From Sapria himalayana (Eukaryota; Streptophyta; Magnoliopsida; Malpighiales; Rafflesiaceae), in NCBI GenBank assembly GCA_029783825.1, contig JAREIK010002658.1:210459-274458 (forward strand): DNA of 64,000 nucleotides, given 5' to 3'. Shown piece by piece: positions 27,754 to 39,218 of this stretch. A program made the position numbers and the translations under genes. Numbering within the stretch: position 1 is the first letter of the stretch; every line of letters starts with the position of its first letter. The notes beneath the pieces are model-generated. The model did not search any database, had not been told where the DNA came from, and saw nothing but the letters and a program-made list of their open reading frames with translations.

Positions 27754-28299
27754 TTATGATTTGCTGGTAATGTAATTGGAAAGCCAATCAAGACCCTCGT
27801 AGAGGCCCTCGCCAGAGGTAGCACAGATGCTCTAAATGTGGCAATGGCATTGGAGAAGATAGTGAAGTCCTAGCTTGTCAGTAATTTCAGCTACATTCAT
27901 CGTATTGGGAAGATCTTGCTTATTGGAAAACACTAGCAAAACTGCATCACGAAGCTTTTCCTCATTTAGCATCCTATGCAACTCATCTCTAGCTTTGACT
28001 ACTCAATCTCTGTCATTGCTATCCACCACAAATATGAGACCTTGAGTATTTTGGAAGTAATCCCTCCTGAAAGGACAAAACTTGTCTTGACCCCTAACAT
28101 CTCACACAGTGAAATTAATGTTTTTATATTCAACAGTCTCTACATTGAAGACAATAGTAGGAATTGTGGTGAAAATTTCACTAAACATCAACTTATACAG
28201 AATGGTTATCTTTCCACCAGCATCAAGTACCTACATTAAAATACTCATCTCCTTGTTGGCAAACAGCATGCTGAATAGCTTTGTGAACGTAAATCCCAT
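27754..28299 (-). pseudogene. Processed ARF1-type small GTPase, element 2 copy (full length, four stops)
   Basis: From the ATG at 28,299 to the stop at 27,754 is 546 nt, 182 codons with the stop, the length of a 181-residue ARF1. The N-terminus is intact and plant-like: MGFTFTKLFSMLFANKEM, with Gly2 for myristoylation. The body is broken: two compensating indels next to the P-loop create a TAG, and three further stops lie at the Trp of WDVGGQ (TGA), at an Arg before VVKARDEL (TGA) and at the Gln of HIQS (TAG); these three look like C-to-T changes on one strand or the other. NKQD and [13 protein letters not shown] remain. It shares the switch I Gly-to-Val change and the SKS C-terminus with copy 1, so both descend from one captured cDNA. 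No introns. Certain of the family, certain it is dead. Confidence 0.95.
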
Positions 28300-28425
28300 T
28301 TCTTCCACTAAATCTAAAATCCTTTGTCATATGGTAGTAAAAAGATATGGTGAGAGAAAGAAACAAAATAAATAGACCTCAAGAGATGGTCACCAGAGAG
28401 GGAGGTCAACCTCTATATGTTCTTA

Positions 28426-28984
28426 TACCTATAGTATGCATAATTAAAAAAAGAGTTATATAAAGTTAAACATATAATTATATATAGATATATTCATACA
28501 AGTAGTTAAAAGTAGTTATATATAAATATATACAAAGATATAAATAAATATATAGATTTAATTATATGAATACATATATGTATACATAGATGCAAATATA
28601 ATTATATTTAATTATATAGAGTGTTAGTTATACATATATTTATATATAGTTATACACATATAGTTATAAATATGTATGTAGTTAAAGATATAGTTATATA
28701 TTATTATACATATAGTAAACTACAATTATATATAGTTATATATAATTATACATACGATATATTTTGTTAAAAATATAGTTATATAGAATTACTCATATAG
28801 TTATAAAATATTTTATAGTTAAAAAAATATTATATATAGTTATTAATATAGTTATAAAAATAGTTTACATAGTTACAAATATAGTTAAATATAATTATGA
28901 AGAGGTTTATATGATTAAACAAATATTTATAAATAGTTATCATATACTGTGATAACAACACACTCGGAGATGACTAGTTGAATT
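28426..28984. repeat. TATAGTTATAC-type short-motif tract
   Basis: AT-rich sequence built from CATATAGTTATA and TATATAGTTA motifs, continuing the homology to copy 1 up to 28,618, the point where copy 1 is cut by the element 2 terminus. No gene seen. Confidence 0.6.
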
Positions 28985-28994
28985 ACACCACTAT

Positions 28995-29420
28995 AGAGAA
29001 AGAACTTGTATAAATATTCTTTTCTTTTGGAAAGTTAATATCATATTTACTGGGAACCAGTCATAGTATATACTAAATATTCTATAATCAAATATATCAT
29101 AGAAAATAAAGATATTAGGCCTAGATTGATTTGGTGGATTTTACTATTACAATAGTTTGAACTAGAGATATTAGATAAGAAATGTACATATAATCAAAAT
29201 TGAAAATAGCTTATCAAGACTAGAAAAAAAAGATGAAGAGTTGTTGAAGAAGATATTAGATAGATCTTTTTATTTGAACAAATTATAGTATTGAATGAAA
29301 ATGTAACTCCATGGTATGTAGTATTGAATGAACCTTATCATTGCAAGTAGTATTCAAATCAAATTATGAGGCAAAGTGTTATAGATGCGAGATTAGTAGT
29401 ATCTTCCAATAATGTCACTC
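28995..29420 (+). pseudogene. Ty3/gypsy RNase H - integrase fragment in repeat R copy 1
   Basis: The plus strand reads, with stops and shifts, FGKLISYL, then YTKYSIIKYIIE, PRLIWWILLLQ, FELEILDKK. This is the end of the RNase H region and the start of the linker of gypsy polyproteins (the PRLIRWILLLQEFDxEIxDKKG segment). After a jump, TPWYV is fused to LNEPYHCK and SNQIMRQSV, resembling the pre-integrase part (DEPYLFKxCxDQIIRRCV) with the intervening 30 or so residues deleted. Only this scrap of pol is present. Confidence 0.75.
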
Positions 29421-29775
29421 TTTGCTTGTGCCATCATGAACTTGTAAAACATGATAATAATTAAGTGCTTAAGTATTTTTTTTTCTCAAAAATAATTATG
29501 ATACTTACATATATATGCACAAATATATATGTGCATATACACTGACCTACACACACACACACACACTTATACATACATATACATTACTATACATTATATA
29601 TCACAATACACATTTTTGTACTTTGATATATATTCATGCATGTATCGACATTTTTAGAGTATAGTGTATATGCTTGTATGCATGCATATACTACTTAACA
29701 CCCACACAAACACACACATATAACTATATACGTAATGTATTTTAATGTTACAAATGAAACAATTATATATATATG

Positions 29776-29812
29776 TGTGTGTGTGTGAGTATGTGTGTGT
29801 GTGTGTGGGAAT
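29776..29812. repeat. (TG)n microsatellite
   Basis: TG/GT run with minor interruptions in repeat R copy 1; present at the same place in the other copies (32,936 and 56,211). Confidence 0.85.
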
Positions 29813-29916
29813 GTATTTGAAATTTTATGATTTTGAAAATTTAATTAAAATAAAATATTATATATTGTACACAATTTATAAAATATTGTAAATTCTTTAT
29901 ATTTAAAATAAATTTG

Positions 29917-29974
29917 TGCGTGTGTGTGTGTGCACGTGTGTGTGTGTGTGTGTGTGCATGTGTGTGTGTGTGAA
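29917..29974. repeat. (TG)n microsatellite
   Basis: Second TG run of repeat R copy 1, interrupted by GCACG and GCATG; the counterparts are at about 33,084-33,120 and 56,355-56,392. Confidence 0.85.
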
Positions 29975-31150
29975 GCATATTAATGCGTAAAATAAAATTA
30001 TGAATTAAATATATGAGCTTCTATTTTATTCAAATAGTTGTTTTTTAATATTTATATTAAAATTACTATCATTATACTCATATAAATTAATGAAAATGGT
30101 ATATTTGTAAATTATGTTAAAAATTAAAATATTGGTTATAAATAGATAATATTGTTTTTGTTTTTTTATAAAATTTTTTTATTAAAATATTAATGTTTAT
30201 GATGCATTTCTACCTATTATATATTATTATTAATAAATTTTTAGAAAATTTAAATTTCAAGTAATTATAATGTAGTGCATATAAATACATGTCTTTAATC
30301 TTTTGTAAAAAATCAATAATTTCTTTAATTATGTTCAAACCAAACAGATTACCATTTAAATACATGAGTAAATTTTTCTACGAGTTATTATTTTTTTATT
30401 TTATTCAAAATATATATATGACCATATAAATATATGAATTTGTTTTTTTAAATAATTATTTTTAAATTTTTTTTAAATTGAATAAATGTCAATGTTGTTA
30501 TTTGTAATTAATAGATACATTTAAACATTGTTTATGTATAATAAATATAACATATTGCATATTATGAGGTGCAAATTTTATTTTGTAAATAAATTTTATT
30601 TTTAAAGTTTAATCTTTGTAAATTGAAACTACATCACATATATATTTTGGAAATTTTTTATAATATTTATTATAGTAACATATTGTTATTTGTTTTGAAA
30701 TTTACAATATGAATTTAAACAAATGAACTTTTTATTAAAAATCAATTTTAGTTTAATGATATTAGGTGAAACAAAAATACATATCCTAAACATATTAAAT
30801 TATAATGATTTATACAAACATATAAAAATACATTAAAAATACATTTAATGTTGAAAAAATTTAATTTAAGTTCCAAAAATTTATGGAAAAATACTAATGA
30901 TTTATACAATATCAAAAAAAATATATAAATGAATGAGATGAATGATATGAAAGAATATTAAGTTTCTGAAGTATGTAGTTATACATGTTGTAGATGTAGT
31001 TATATTTAGTTTTTCATGTAATTTTATATATTTAGTCATATGGCTATGTATAGGTATTTATGTAGATAAATACATTTATATATAGTAATATGTTGATATA
31101 CATATTGTTAAATACATTTATATATAATTATATATATTTGTATAAAATTA

Positions 31151-31879
31151 ATTGATGATAGATACCTTGCTTTTATTATTACATTTTGGAAAGTAACTTG
31201 TGTGAAGAAGTGGTTAGATGTAACAAAAAAAAACAAAAGATCACTCTCTATCATTATTTTTGGCCAACAAGAGACTCTAGTTGGCAAAATAAGCTAAATA
31301 TAGAAATGACATTGGATTAATCATATCTATGCTTGAAAAAATACACCAAGCGGCTTGACATGGAGCTCACCTAGTGGCGCATCATCATCACCAAATTCCA
31401 CAGTCTCTTACCATCAACATCTTCCAAGGTCTCAAATATTCTGCCATGAATTTTGACAAATTCTATGTCGGAGAATGAGAGAGAGGTAAAACTAATTCGA
31501 TTTAGCTAGTTTGATTAAAATTGAGTTTGATTTAATATATTTATTCCAGTTTGATTGAATAAATATATCATTTTATTGTTTTTTTAATGTTTGATTTTAT
31601 TTTACTCCTATATAATACATAAAGAAATCTGATTTCAATTTATATGGTACTGTTTCTCATGAAATACTATTAACAAATTATTAGAAATCTGAAGAAGATA
31701 GAGTCTATGAAATTCTATCTGAAATATATATACTAGAAAATTCTATATCATCCCCTTCTGAGGAAGAAGATAGAGTCTATGAAGGAAGAAGAGCACATAC
31801 TAGCACTTGAATTCATTTGAAATATGATATCTTACCAACTTAGTTTCAATATAAAAAATGAGAAGAGCATAGTAAGGCT
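31151..31879. other. Unassigned spacer between repeat R and copia gag
   Basis: About 730 bp. The part at 31,320-31,480 is less AT-rich than its surroundings and might be coding debris, but I do not recognise it. A 71-codon minus-strand frame at 31,800-32,015 overlaps copia gag on the other strand and is a shadow. Confidence 0.4.
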
Positions 31880-32400
31880 TACGAAGGCTCTTGCTATTAT
31901 ATATGAAAAAACTAATTGAAGCTAAAAAAGTGCACATGATGAGGTATTTTTTCAATCTATAGTTGACAGAAAACACATCAGTGACCCAGCAAATCAATGA
32001 AGGCAACACAATCACAACCCAATTTAACTTTGTTTGGTATTGAAGTCAATGATGAAGTATGTGTATTGATAATTTTGTGTTCTCTATCAAAAATTAATGT
32101 ATTACATTTATAGTTGTGCATAGTTCATCAAAAACCAATAAATTGAAATTCGATGATGTTCAGGATTTAATTCTCAGCAAGGAGATTCAAAAGAGATAAA
32201 CAAGTAAAACATCAACTTCTTTAGAATTATATACCAAGTTAATTGAAAGAGATTCAACAAAGAGAAAATGTCAAAGCAAATCAAAAAACAAGAGGTCTAA
32301 ATCTAAGACTCATTGTAATTATAATAGCTCAAAGACCATTAAGTTTTGAAATTATAGAGATACAAGACACTACAAAAATCAATGTAATTGTTAATTATTT
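31880..32400 (+). pseudogene. Ty1/copia gag fragment with zinc knuckle
   Basis: On the plus strand, in changing frames: ENTSVTQQINE and NTITTQFNF, then VNDE, match the UBN2-type gag core (T-S-V-x-x-H-I-N-x-F-N-x-I-x-x-Q-L). NKLKFDDVQDLILSKEIQKR matches the LT-x-DEI-x-x-x-LLxEExRR segment. A Lys/Arg/Ser-rich linker (SKSKNKRSKSKTHC) and a zinc knuckle that has lost cysteines (HYKNQCN) follow. Copia gag packages the element RNA. The fragment has no LTRs or pol next to it and sits between two copies of repeat R inside element 2. Fairly sure. Confidence 0.75.
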
Positions 32401-32454
32401 TATAGCACGGTAAAATGTATCACAAGTATATGAGTTTAACAAGTAATAAAGTTC

Positions 32455-32920
32455 AAAAATGTAACTCCATGGTATGCAGTATTTTTTAGAACCTTATCAT
32501 TGCAAGTAGTACTCTGATCAAATTATGAGGCAAAATGTTATTGTTGGGTGATTAGTAGTATCTTGCAATAATGTCACTTTTTGCTCATGCTCTCACAAAT
32601 TTGTGGAACATGTTAATATTTATGTGCTCAAGTATTTTTCTTCTCAAAATTAATATTGATATTTACATATATATGCATAAATATATATGTGCATATACAC
32701 TGTCCTACACACACACTCACATTTATCCATCCATATACATTACTATTCATTATATATCAGCATACACATATTTGTACTTTTGTATATATTCACACATGTA
32801 TCTACATTTTTAAAGTTGTGTGTATATACTTGTATGCATGCATATACTACTGTACACCCACACAAACACACTCATATACCTATATACATAATGTATTTTT
32901 AATGTTACACATGAAACTAT

Positions 32921-32968
<48 letters not shown>

Positions 32969-34310
32969 TGTGGGTAAATGTATTTAAAATTTTTTCATTT
33001 TGAAAATTTAATTAAAATAATATATTATATATTGTACACAATTTATAAAATATTGTAAATTCTTTATATTTAAAACAAATATTTGTGTGTATGCATGTGT
33101 GTGAGTGAGTGTGTGTGCGTGTGAAGTATTTTTTTGCTTAAAATAAAATTGTGAATTGAATATATGAGCTTCTATTTTATTCAAATAGTTATTTTTTTAA
33201 TATCTATATTAAAATAACTATCATTATACTCATATATAGAAATGAAGTTGGCATATTTGTAAATTATTTTTGTTTTACAATTATGTTAAAAATTAAATTA
33301 TAGTTCATAAATAGATAATATTGTTTTTATTTTTCTATATAATTTTTTTATTAAAATATAAGTGTCTGATAAATTTCAACATATTATTTATATTTATTAA
33401 TAAATTTTTAGAAACTTTAAAATTCAAATAAATATAATTTAGTGCATATAAATACATGTCTTTAATGTTTTGTAAAAAAAATAATTATCTCTTTAATTAT
33501 ATTCAAACAAAACAGATTACCATATAAATACAAGAGTAACTTTTTCTACAAGTAATTTTTTTTTATTTTATTCAAAATATATAAAAGACCATATAAATAT
33601 ATGAATTTGTTTTTTGAAATAATTATTTTTAGATTTTCTTTTCAAATTTAATACATTACAATGTTTTTTTTGTAATTAATAGATACATTTCAAACATTGT
33701 TTATTTATAATACATATAACATATTAAATATTATGATGTGCAAATTTTATTTGGTAAATAAATTTTATTTTTAAAGTTTTTTCTTTGTAAATTGAAACTA
33801 CATCACATATATATTTTAGAAATTTTTTATAATATTTATTACGCAAATATATTGTTAATTGTTTTGAAATTTACAAAATGAATTTTAACAAATGAACATT
33901 TTAATTAAAAATTAATTTTAGTTAAATGATATTAAGTGAAACAAAAATACAAACACTAAAAATATTAAATCACAATGATTTATACAAACATATAAAAATA
34001 CAATAAAAAAACATTTGAGTTTAAAAAAATTAAATTTAAGTTCCTAAAATATATGGGAAAATGATAAAAATTTATACAATATCCAAAAAAAAGGTGTATG
34101 AATGAGATAAATGATATGAATGGAAATTAAGTTACTAAAGCATGTAGTTATACTTGTTGTAGATGTAGTTATATATAGTTTTTCATGTAATTATATATAT
34201 TTAGACATATGGCTATGTATAGGTATTGATGTAAATAAATACATTTATATATAGTAATATGTTGATATACATATTGTTAAATACATTTATATATAGTTAT
34301 ATATCTATAT
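32455..34310 (+). repeat. Dispersed repeat R, copy 2 (lacks RNase H part)
   Basis: Starts at the AATGTAACTCCATGG segment, about 300 bp into copy 1, and runs collinear with it to the TATGTTGATATACATATTG segment. It therefore lacks the RNase H scrap but keeps the pre-integrase scrap (TPWYAV, EPYHCK, DQIMRQNVI) and both TG runs. Confidence 0.8.
32936..32966. repeat. (TG)n microsatellite
   Basis: Pure TG run in repeat R copy 2. It produces the Cys-Val tail of an unrelated plus-strand frame. Confidence 0.9.
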
Positions 34311-34735
34311 ATATGTATATTAAATATACGTTGTTATATTTATATATAGTTATGTTTATGTATACTATTTTATAGATATAGATATAGTAAAATACACATA
34401 TTGTTAAATACATTTATGTTTATGTATACTATTTATGTATACTATTTATATAGTTATGTAAGAAATTTGAATTATATCACACATGCATATTGATGTATAG
34501 TTATGTTTAAATACACTTATATAAAATACACTTATGTTTATATATATTGTTTAATTATACTGTTTAAATATGATTATGTATATTGATATAGATATTAAGT
34601 CTGCATACCTTATACCGTTTATGGATACTATTTATGCATACTGTTTATATATAGTTATGTATATTAATGTAGATAAATACATATAAATATAGTAATATGT
34701 TGATATACATATTGTTAAATACATTTATACATAGT

Positions 34736-34750
<15 letters not shown>

Positions 34751-34776
<26 letters not shown>

Positions 34777-34777
34777 T
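34751..34777. repeat. (TG)n microsatellite
   Basis: TG run within the second unit of the 34.2-35.4 kb tandem repeat; the third unit has a TA run in its place. Confidence 0.9.
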
Positions 34778-35117
34778 AAATATACGTTGTTATATTTATA
34801 TATAGTTATATTTATGCATACTATTTTTATAATTATAAGTATATTAAATATGCTTATATAAGAAATTTGAATTATATCACACATGCATATTGATGTATAG
34901 TTATGTTTAAATACCCTTATATAAAATAAACTTATTTTATGTATACAATTTATTTATATCATTTATATATAGTTATGTATATTGATGTAGATATCAAGTC
35001 AGCATACCTTATACTGTTTATGTATACTATTCATATATAGTTATGTATATTAATGTAGATAATTACATTTATATATACTATTATGTTGATATACATATTG
35101 TTAAATACATTTATATA

Positions 35118-35121
<4 letters not shown>

Positions 35122-35171
<50 letters not shown>
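35122..35171. repeat. (TA)n microsatellite
   Basis: Pure TA run of about 50 bp in the third unit of the tandem repeat. Confidence 0.9.
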
Positions 35172-35174
<3 letters not shown>

Positions 35175-35375
35175 TATATGTTGTTATATTTATATATAAT
35201 TATGTTTATGTATACTGTTTTTATAGTTATAAATCTTGTAAAATACACATATAAGAAATTCAAATTATATCACACATGCATATTGATATATAGTAATGTT
35301 TAAATACACTTATATAAATACACTTATGTTTATGTATATGATTTATATATAGTTTTGTATATTGATGTAGATATC

Positions 35376-35990
35376 AAGTCGACATATCTGCTATGCACCA
35401 TCAACATCCACACAATGAGAATGCATTATATCACAGATGCTTGAAGTATGCATAAGAATAAATTTATATAAGCAATTCCAAGCATACAATGGAGATTAAA
35501 GAAAAAGAATTTCAGAAAAAAAATTAACAGAATCAATACGCAAACTCTTGCATTAAGATAATAGATGAAAAATTAGGTAGAAAATGTGTCTCAAATCAAT
35601 AACAAATTATTGCTTAATCTTCGAATAAGTTTTGATGCGTCGGTAATGAGATATAGATGGTGGACTACAGAGGATATGTGTACACTTATTAGAGTTGTCT
35701 CTAGAGTCTTAACAAGTGATTATATATATTACCATAATATTTACATTTTTAATTATAAAAACATTAAATAAGCAATATATATATATATAATACAAAAATG
35801 CTCATTTATTTTATTTACCATTAAAATTTTTTCATGATAATTAAAGTGTGTGTAGCAAGGTACACATGAAAAATAAACACCTTACAATTTTTTATTATAA
35901 TATTAATTAAATAATAAATATATAAACAATTTAAAAAAATATATGTTGAGTCTTATAAAAAAAATATCAAATAACTACAAAATTAATAAA
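35376..35990. other. Unique stretch, no recognised content
   Basis: About 600 bp, the first 350 of them less AT-rich and without repeats. A 61-codon plus-strand frame at 35,586-35,771 (with the segment RYRWWTTEDM) matches no family I know. On the element's minus strand this lies upstream of all genes. Confidence 0.4.
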
Positions 35991-36954
35991 CTTCATATAA
36001 TAAGACATACATGAAAAGCTAATTTGTCTTCTAGCCACTCTCCTAAGAGTTTTAAAATACTTTAATATTAAAAAATATATAAAGATTTATATTTTATGGC
36101 TATAAATTTTTATGAATTCATATTAATTTTTATGAAGATAATATGAAATAATTTTAAAGGCATAAATTTCATATTATTCGATATCATTAATAATTTTTAA
36201 AATTCAAAAAATTTTTAAAGTGAAAATATAATTATAAAAAGTTATATTTATTATTTTAATAAAGACTTAATGTTAAAAGTTAATAATAAAAATATTATTC
36301 AATTGTTTAATTCTTATAAATTTTAGCAGGAGCAAACATCTATGTATTTATTTTTAAATATTAATTTATTTTCTTTTAACTATATTGAAAAAATTTATAT
36401 TTTTATTATATGTCAATATTTTCATATTTTGTATTAATTATTTTTTTAAAGGTTTCTTATAATCATAAAAATTTTTTATACTTATAATAATTTAATATTT
36501 ACTAGTTTATTCGTCAATTAAAATATTTTTGATTTTTTTTTATTTTATCATACAATGAATTATTTTACATTTATATTAGTAGAAATTTTAATGTATGTTA
36601 ATTTAATTTTTAAAATTTCGAAAAAATTTATTATACTTTTTGAATTAATTATTTAATATTAATTTAATACAAAATTTTATGTTTCTTAATTAATAATTTT
36701 AGAAAAATTTTTTGGATACTTTTTTTTAAAAGTAATACATAATAAAAATAATTATTCTAGTCATTATTAAGATAATTTTTTTGTATTTTTATATTTTTAA
36801 ATTATTTATTTATTATATCCCTTTTTTAAAATTTTACGGGGAGAATGTATCTTTCAAGTATCGCTCATAGATAGAGCATTAACATATATTTAATAAACAC
36901 AAATAAATAAAATATTAAAACTAATAATAAATTAAAAAAATTTAAATAATTAAA
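35991..36954. other. AT-rich 5' flank of element 2, partly matching element 3 in reverse
   Basis: Mostly A/T runs. From about 36,280 on it matches 45,530-46,160 in reverse complement, for example the GCAGGAGCAAACAT piece at 36,327 and the GGAGAATGTA piece at 36,841. This ties element 2 and element 3 to the same family and shows both pieces are 5' ends. Confidence 0.7.
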
Positions 36955-37752
36955 TATTGGCTAGAAAAATTTTGTCGCTAAATGGGTCCATATGTTTGAG
37001 ATTTAATTAGCTAGTGAAGTTTTGTCACTAAATCCACCGCTTTGTCACGGATTTAATTTGCTAGGGAAGTTCCATCGCTAAATCTGTCGATATATTCTTG
37101 ATTTAATGAATTAGAGAAGTTCTGTTACTAAAATCCGTTGCTATATTCAGGATGTAATTGGGGAGGGAAGTTTTATCTCTAAAAACCATCGTTATATTCA
37201 GTATGTATTTAGCTAGGGAAATTCCATCACTAAATTCGTCACTATATTTTGTGATATAATTAGCTATAGAAATTCTATCGCTAAAATCCATTACCATGTT
37301 CTAGATGTTATTAGGTAGGGAATTCTGTAGTTGAAATATTTCGCTATGATATGAATGTAATTAGCTAGAGAAATTCCATCACTTAATCCATCACAAAATT
37401 CTGTATTTTATTGGCTAGGAAAATTCCATTGCTAAAATCATTGCTAAATTCATTGCTATATTCAGTATTTTATTAGCTATGAAAATTCCGTCGCTAATCC
37501 GTTACTAAATTCCCCACTTTTCTTGAGCGGAATTTACGAAAATATTCCGTCGCTAATCCATCGCTAATCCATCGCTAATCCATCGCTAAATTCACTAATT
37601 TTCTTGAGTGGAATTTATGTAAATATTTCATCGCTAATCCGTTGCAAATTTTTATTTCAATAAAAAATCATAAATTCCTTGCTAATCTCTAGCTAATCCC
37701 TCGTAATTTAGCTAGGGATTGATCCCTAGCTAAAATTCCCTAGCTAAATAAA
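36955..37752. repeat. Subterminal repeats, 5' end of element 2
   Basis: At least fifteen motifs related to TTCCATCGCTAAAT and AGCTAGGGAA, spaced by 20-60 bp, with a tight cluster of CCATCGCTAAT copies at 37,555-37,590. Longer than the 3' set, as is common in this superfamily. Confidence 0.87.
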
Positions 37753-37767
37753 TATGTTCTTGTAGTA
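37753..37767 (-). repeat. CACTA terminal repeat, 5' end of element 2
   Basis: Read on the minus strand it starts TACTACAAGAACATA, one base away from the usual CACTACAAGAA. The TAGA array begins right after it. Confidence 0.8.
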
Positions 37768-39187
37768 AAATAGATAAATAGACATATAGACATATAGACA
37801 AATAGACATATAGATATATAGACATTTAGATGGATAAATTGATATATAAACAGATATACATATAGATAATTAGAAAAAAAGACATATAGATTGATATATA
37901 GATAGATAGATTAACAAATAGATAGATATAGATAGATAGATAGACATGTAGATAGATAGATAGATAGATTGATTGATCGATAAATTGATAGATATTTAGA
38001 AGAAATATAGATAGATATATAGGCAGATAGATAGATAGATAGGGAAGTAGATAGATATATAAATTGATAGATAGATAGATAGAATGATAGACAAATTGAT
38101 AGATATTTAAATAGACAGATAAAGAGAAAGAAAGAGAGATTGATAGAATGAAAATTTGATAAATAGATATACAGATTGACAGATAGACAGATAGACAAAT
38201 AGATAGATAAATAGATAGATAGATAGAAAAATAGATAGACAGATATATAGATAGACTATTATATAGATAGACAAATAGATAGATATACAAATAATTATCT
38301 AGATAGGTAGACAAGTAGACAAGTAGTCTGATAGATAGATAAATAGTGAAATAAATTGATATATTGATAGATAGATAGATAAATGGCCAGTTAGTCATTT
38401 TTACAAATAGACAGATATATAGATAGACATATAGACAGATGGACTGAAAGACATATAGGCATATAAACAAATTGGCAAATAGACAAATAGACAATAGGCA
38501 AATAAATAAATATATAGATAGATAAATACACTAAAAGATAGATATATAAATAAACATATAAATAGATTGATAAAGAGATATATAGACCAATAGATAGTCA
38601 AATAGCTAGATATATTGATAGATGGACATATAAATAGTTAGATAGATATACAAATTGACAGATAGACAAATAGATAAATATACATATTGAGAATTACACA
38701 GATAGACATATAGATAGGTTAATAGATAGATGTATAAATAAATAGATATATAGAAAGGTAGCTAGATAGATAGATAGCTATAGATATAAATCATTTGATA
38801 GATAGATAGATATATAGATATATAGATATATAGATAAATAGATAGACAGAAAGACAAATATACAAATAGATAAATCGACATATAGACAAATAGATAGATA
38901 GATAGATAGATAGATAGATTGTTTGATTGATAGACAGATAAATAGATAGAATGATAGACAAATAAATAGAGAGACAAATAGAAAGAGTTATAGATAGATA
39001 GATAGACATATAGATAAATAGACAAATAGAAAGATAGATAGATATCCATATAAACAAATAGACAATTAGAAAGATAGACTGATAGATAGATAGAAATAAA
39101 TAAAGATAGATAATAAAATAGACAAACAAATAGATATATCGATAGACAGACCAACAGATAGAAAGAAAGATAGATATATAAATATAC

Positions 39188-39218
<31 letters not shown>

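Larger units (their letters stand above)
28985..31150 (+). repeat. Dispersed repeat R, copy 1 (gypsy-derived)
   Basis: One of three direct copies in the window (also 32,455-34,310 and 55,445-57,445). It begins with a decayed gypsy RNase H/integrase piece, then a conserved AT-rich stretch with CATATATATGCA-type palindromes, several TG runs and a long noncoding tail. The tail ends in TATAGTTATA-type motifs. Confidence 0.8.
34200..35375. repeat. Tandem repeat of about 380-440 bp, three units
   Basis: The segment TGTTGATATACATATTGTTA recurs at about 34,260, 34,701 and 35,084 (and once more at 31,110 in repeat R copy 1). Each is followed by a TA or TG run, then ACGTTGTTATATTTATATAT and ATCACACATGCATATTGAT. 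The varying period comes from the microsatellite inside the unit. The unit grew from the tail of repeat R. Confidence 0.75.
17231..37767 (-). mobile_element. CACTA (En/Spm) element 2, 20.5 kb, with captured ARF1
   Basis: The left end starts CACTATAAAAAAATC and the right end, read on the minus strand, starts TACTACAAGAACATA (the first base C has changed to T). Both are followed by dense subterminal repeats of GCTAGGGA/GCTAAAT type, as expected for CACTA elements. Genes inside are on the minus strand, so the 5' end is at 37,767. In that direction come debris of gypsy and copia elements, ARF1 retrocopy, GA tract, TNPD, TNPA, duplicated Ala/Thr-triplet tracts and the 3' end. No matching 3-bp target duplication is seen (TAT on the left, AAA on the right). 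The coding genes are broken by stops and frameshifts, so it is not autonomous now. Confidence 0.82.

Noticed and set aside
32571..32967. Overlapping plus-strand frames of 70-100 codons, repeated at 55,811-56,250
   Set aside because: They fall in the noncoding part of repeat R and end in a Cys-Val run from the TG microsatellite. Similarity between the copies is due to the repeat.
28985..34310. LTR pair (repeat R copies 1 and 2) around a copia gag as a complete LTR element
   Set aside because: R starts inside gypsy pol sequence, the two copies start at different points, no TG...CA edges or target duplication were seen, and a third R copy stands alone.
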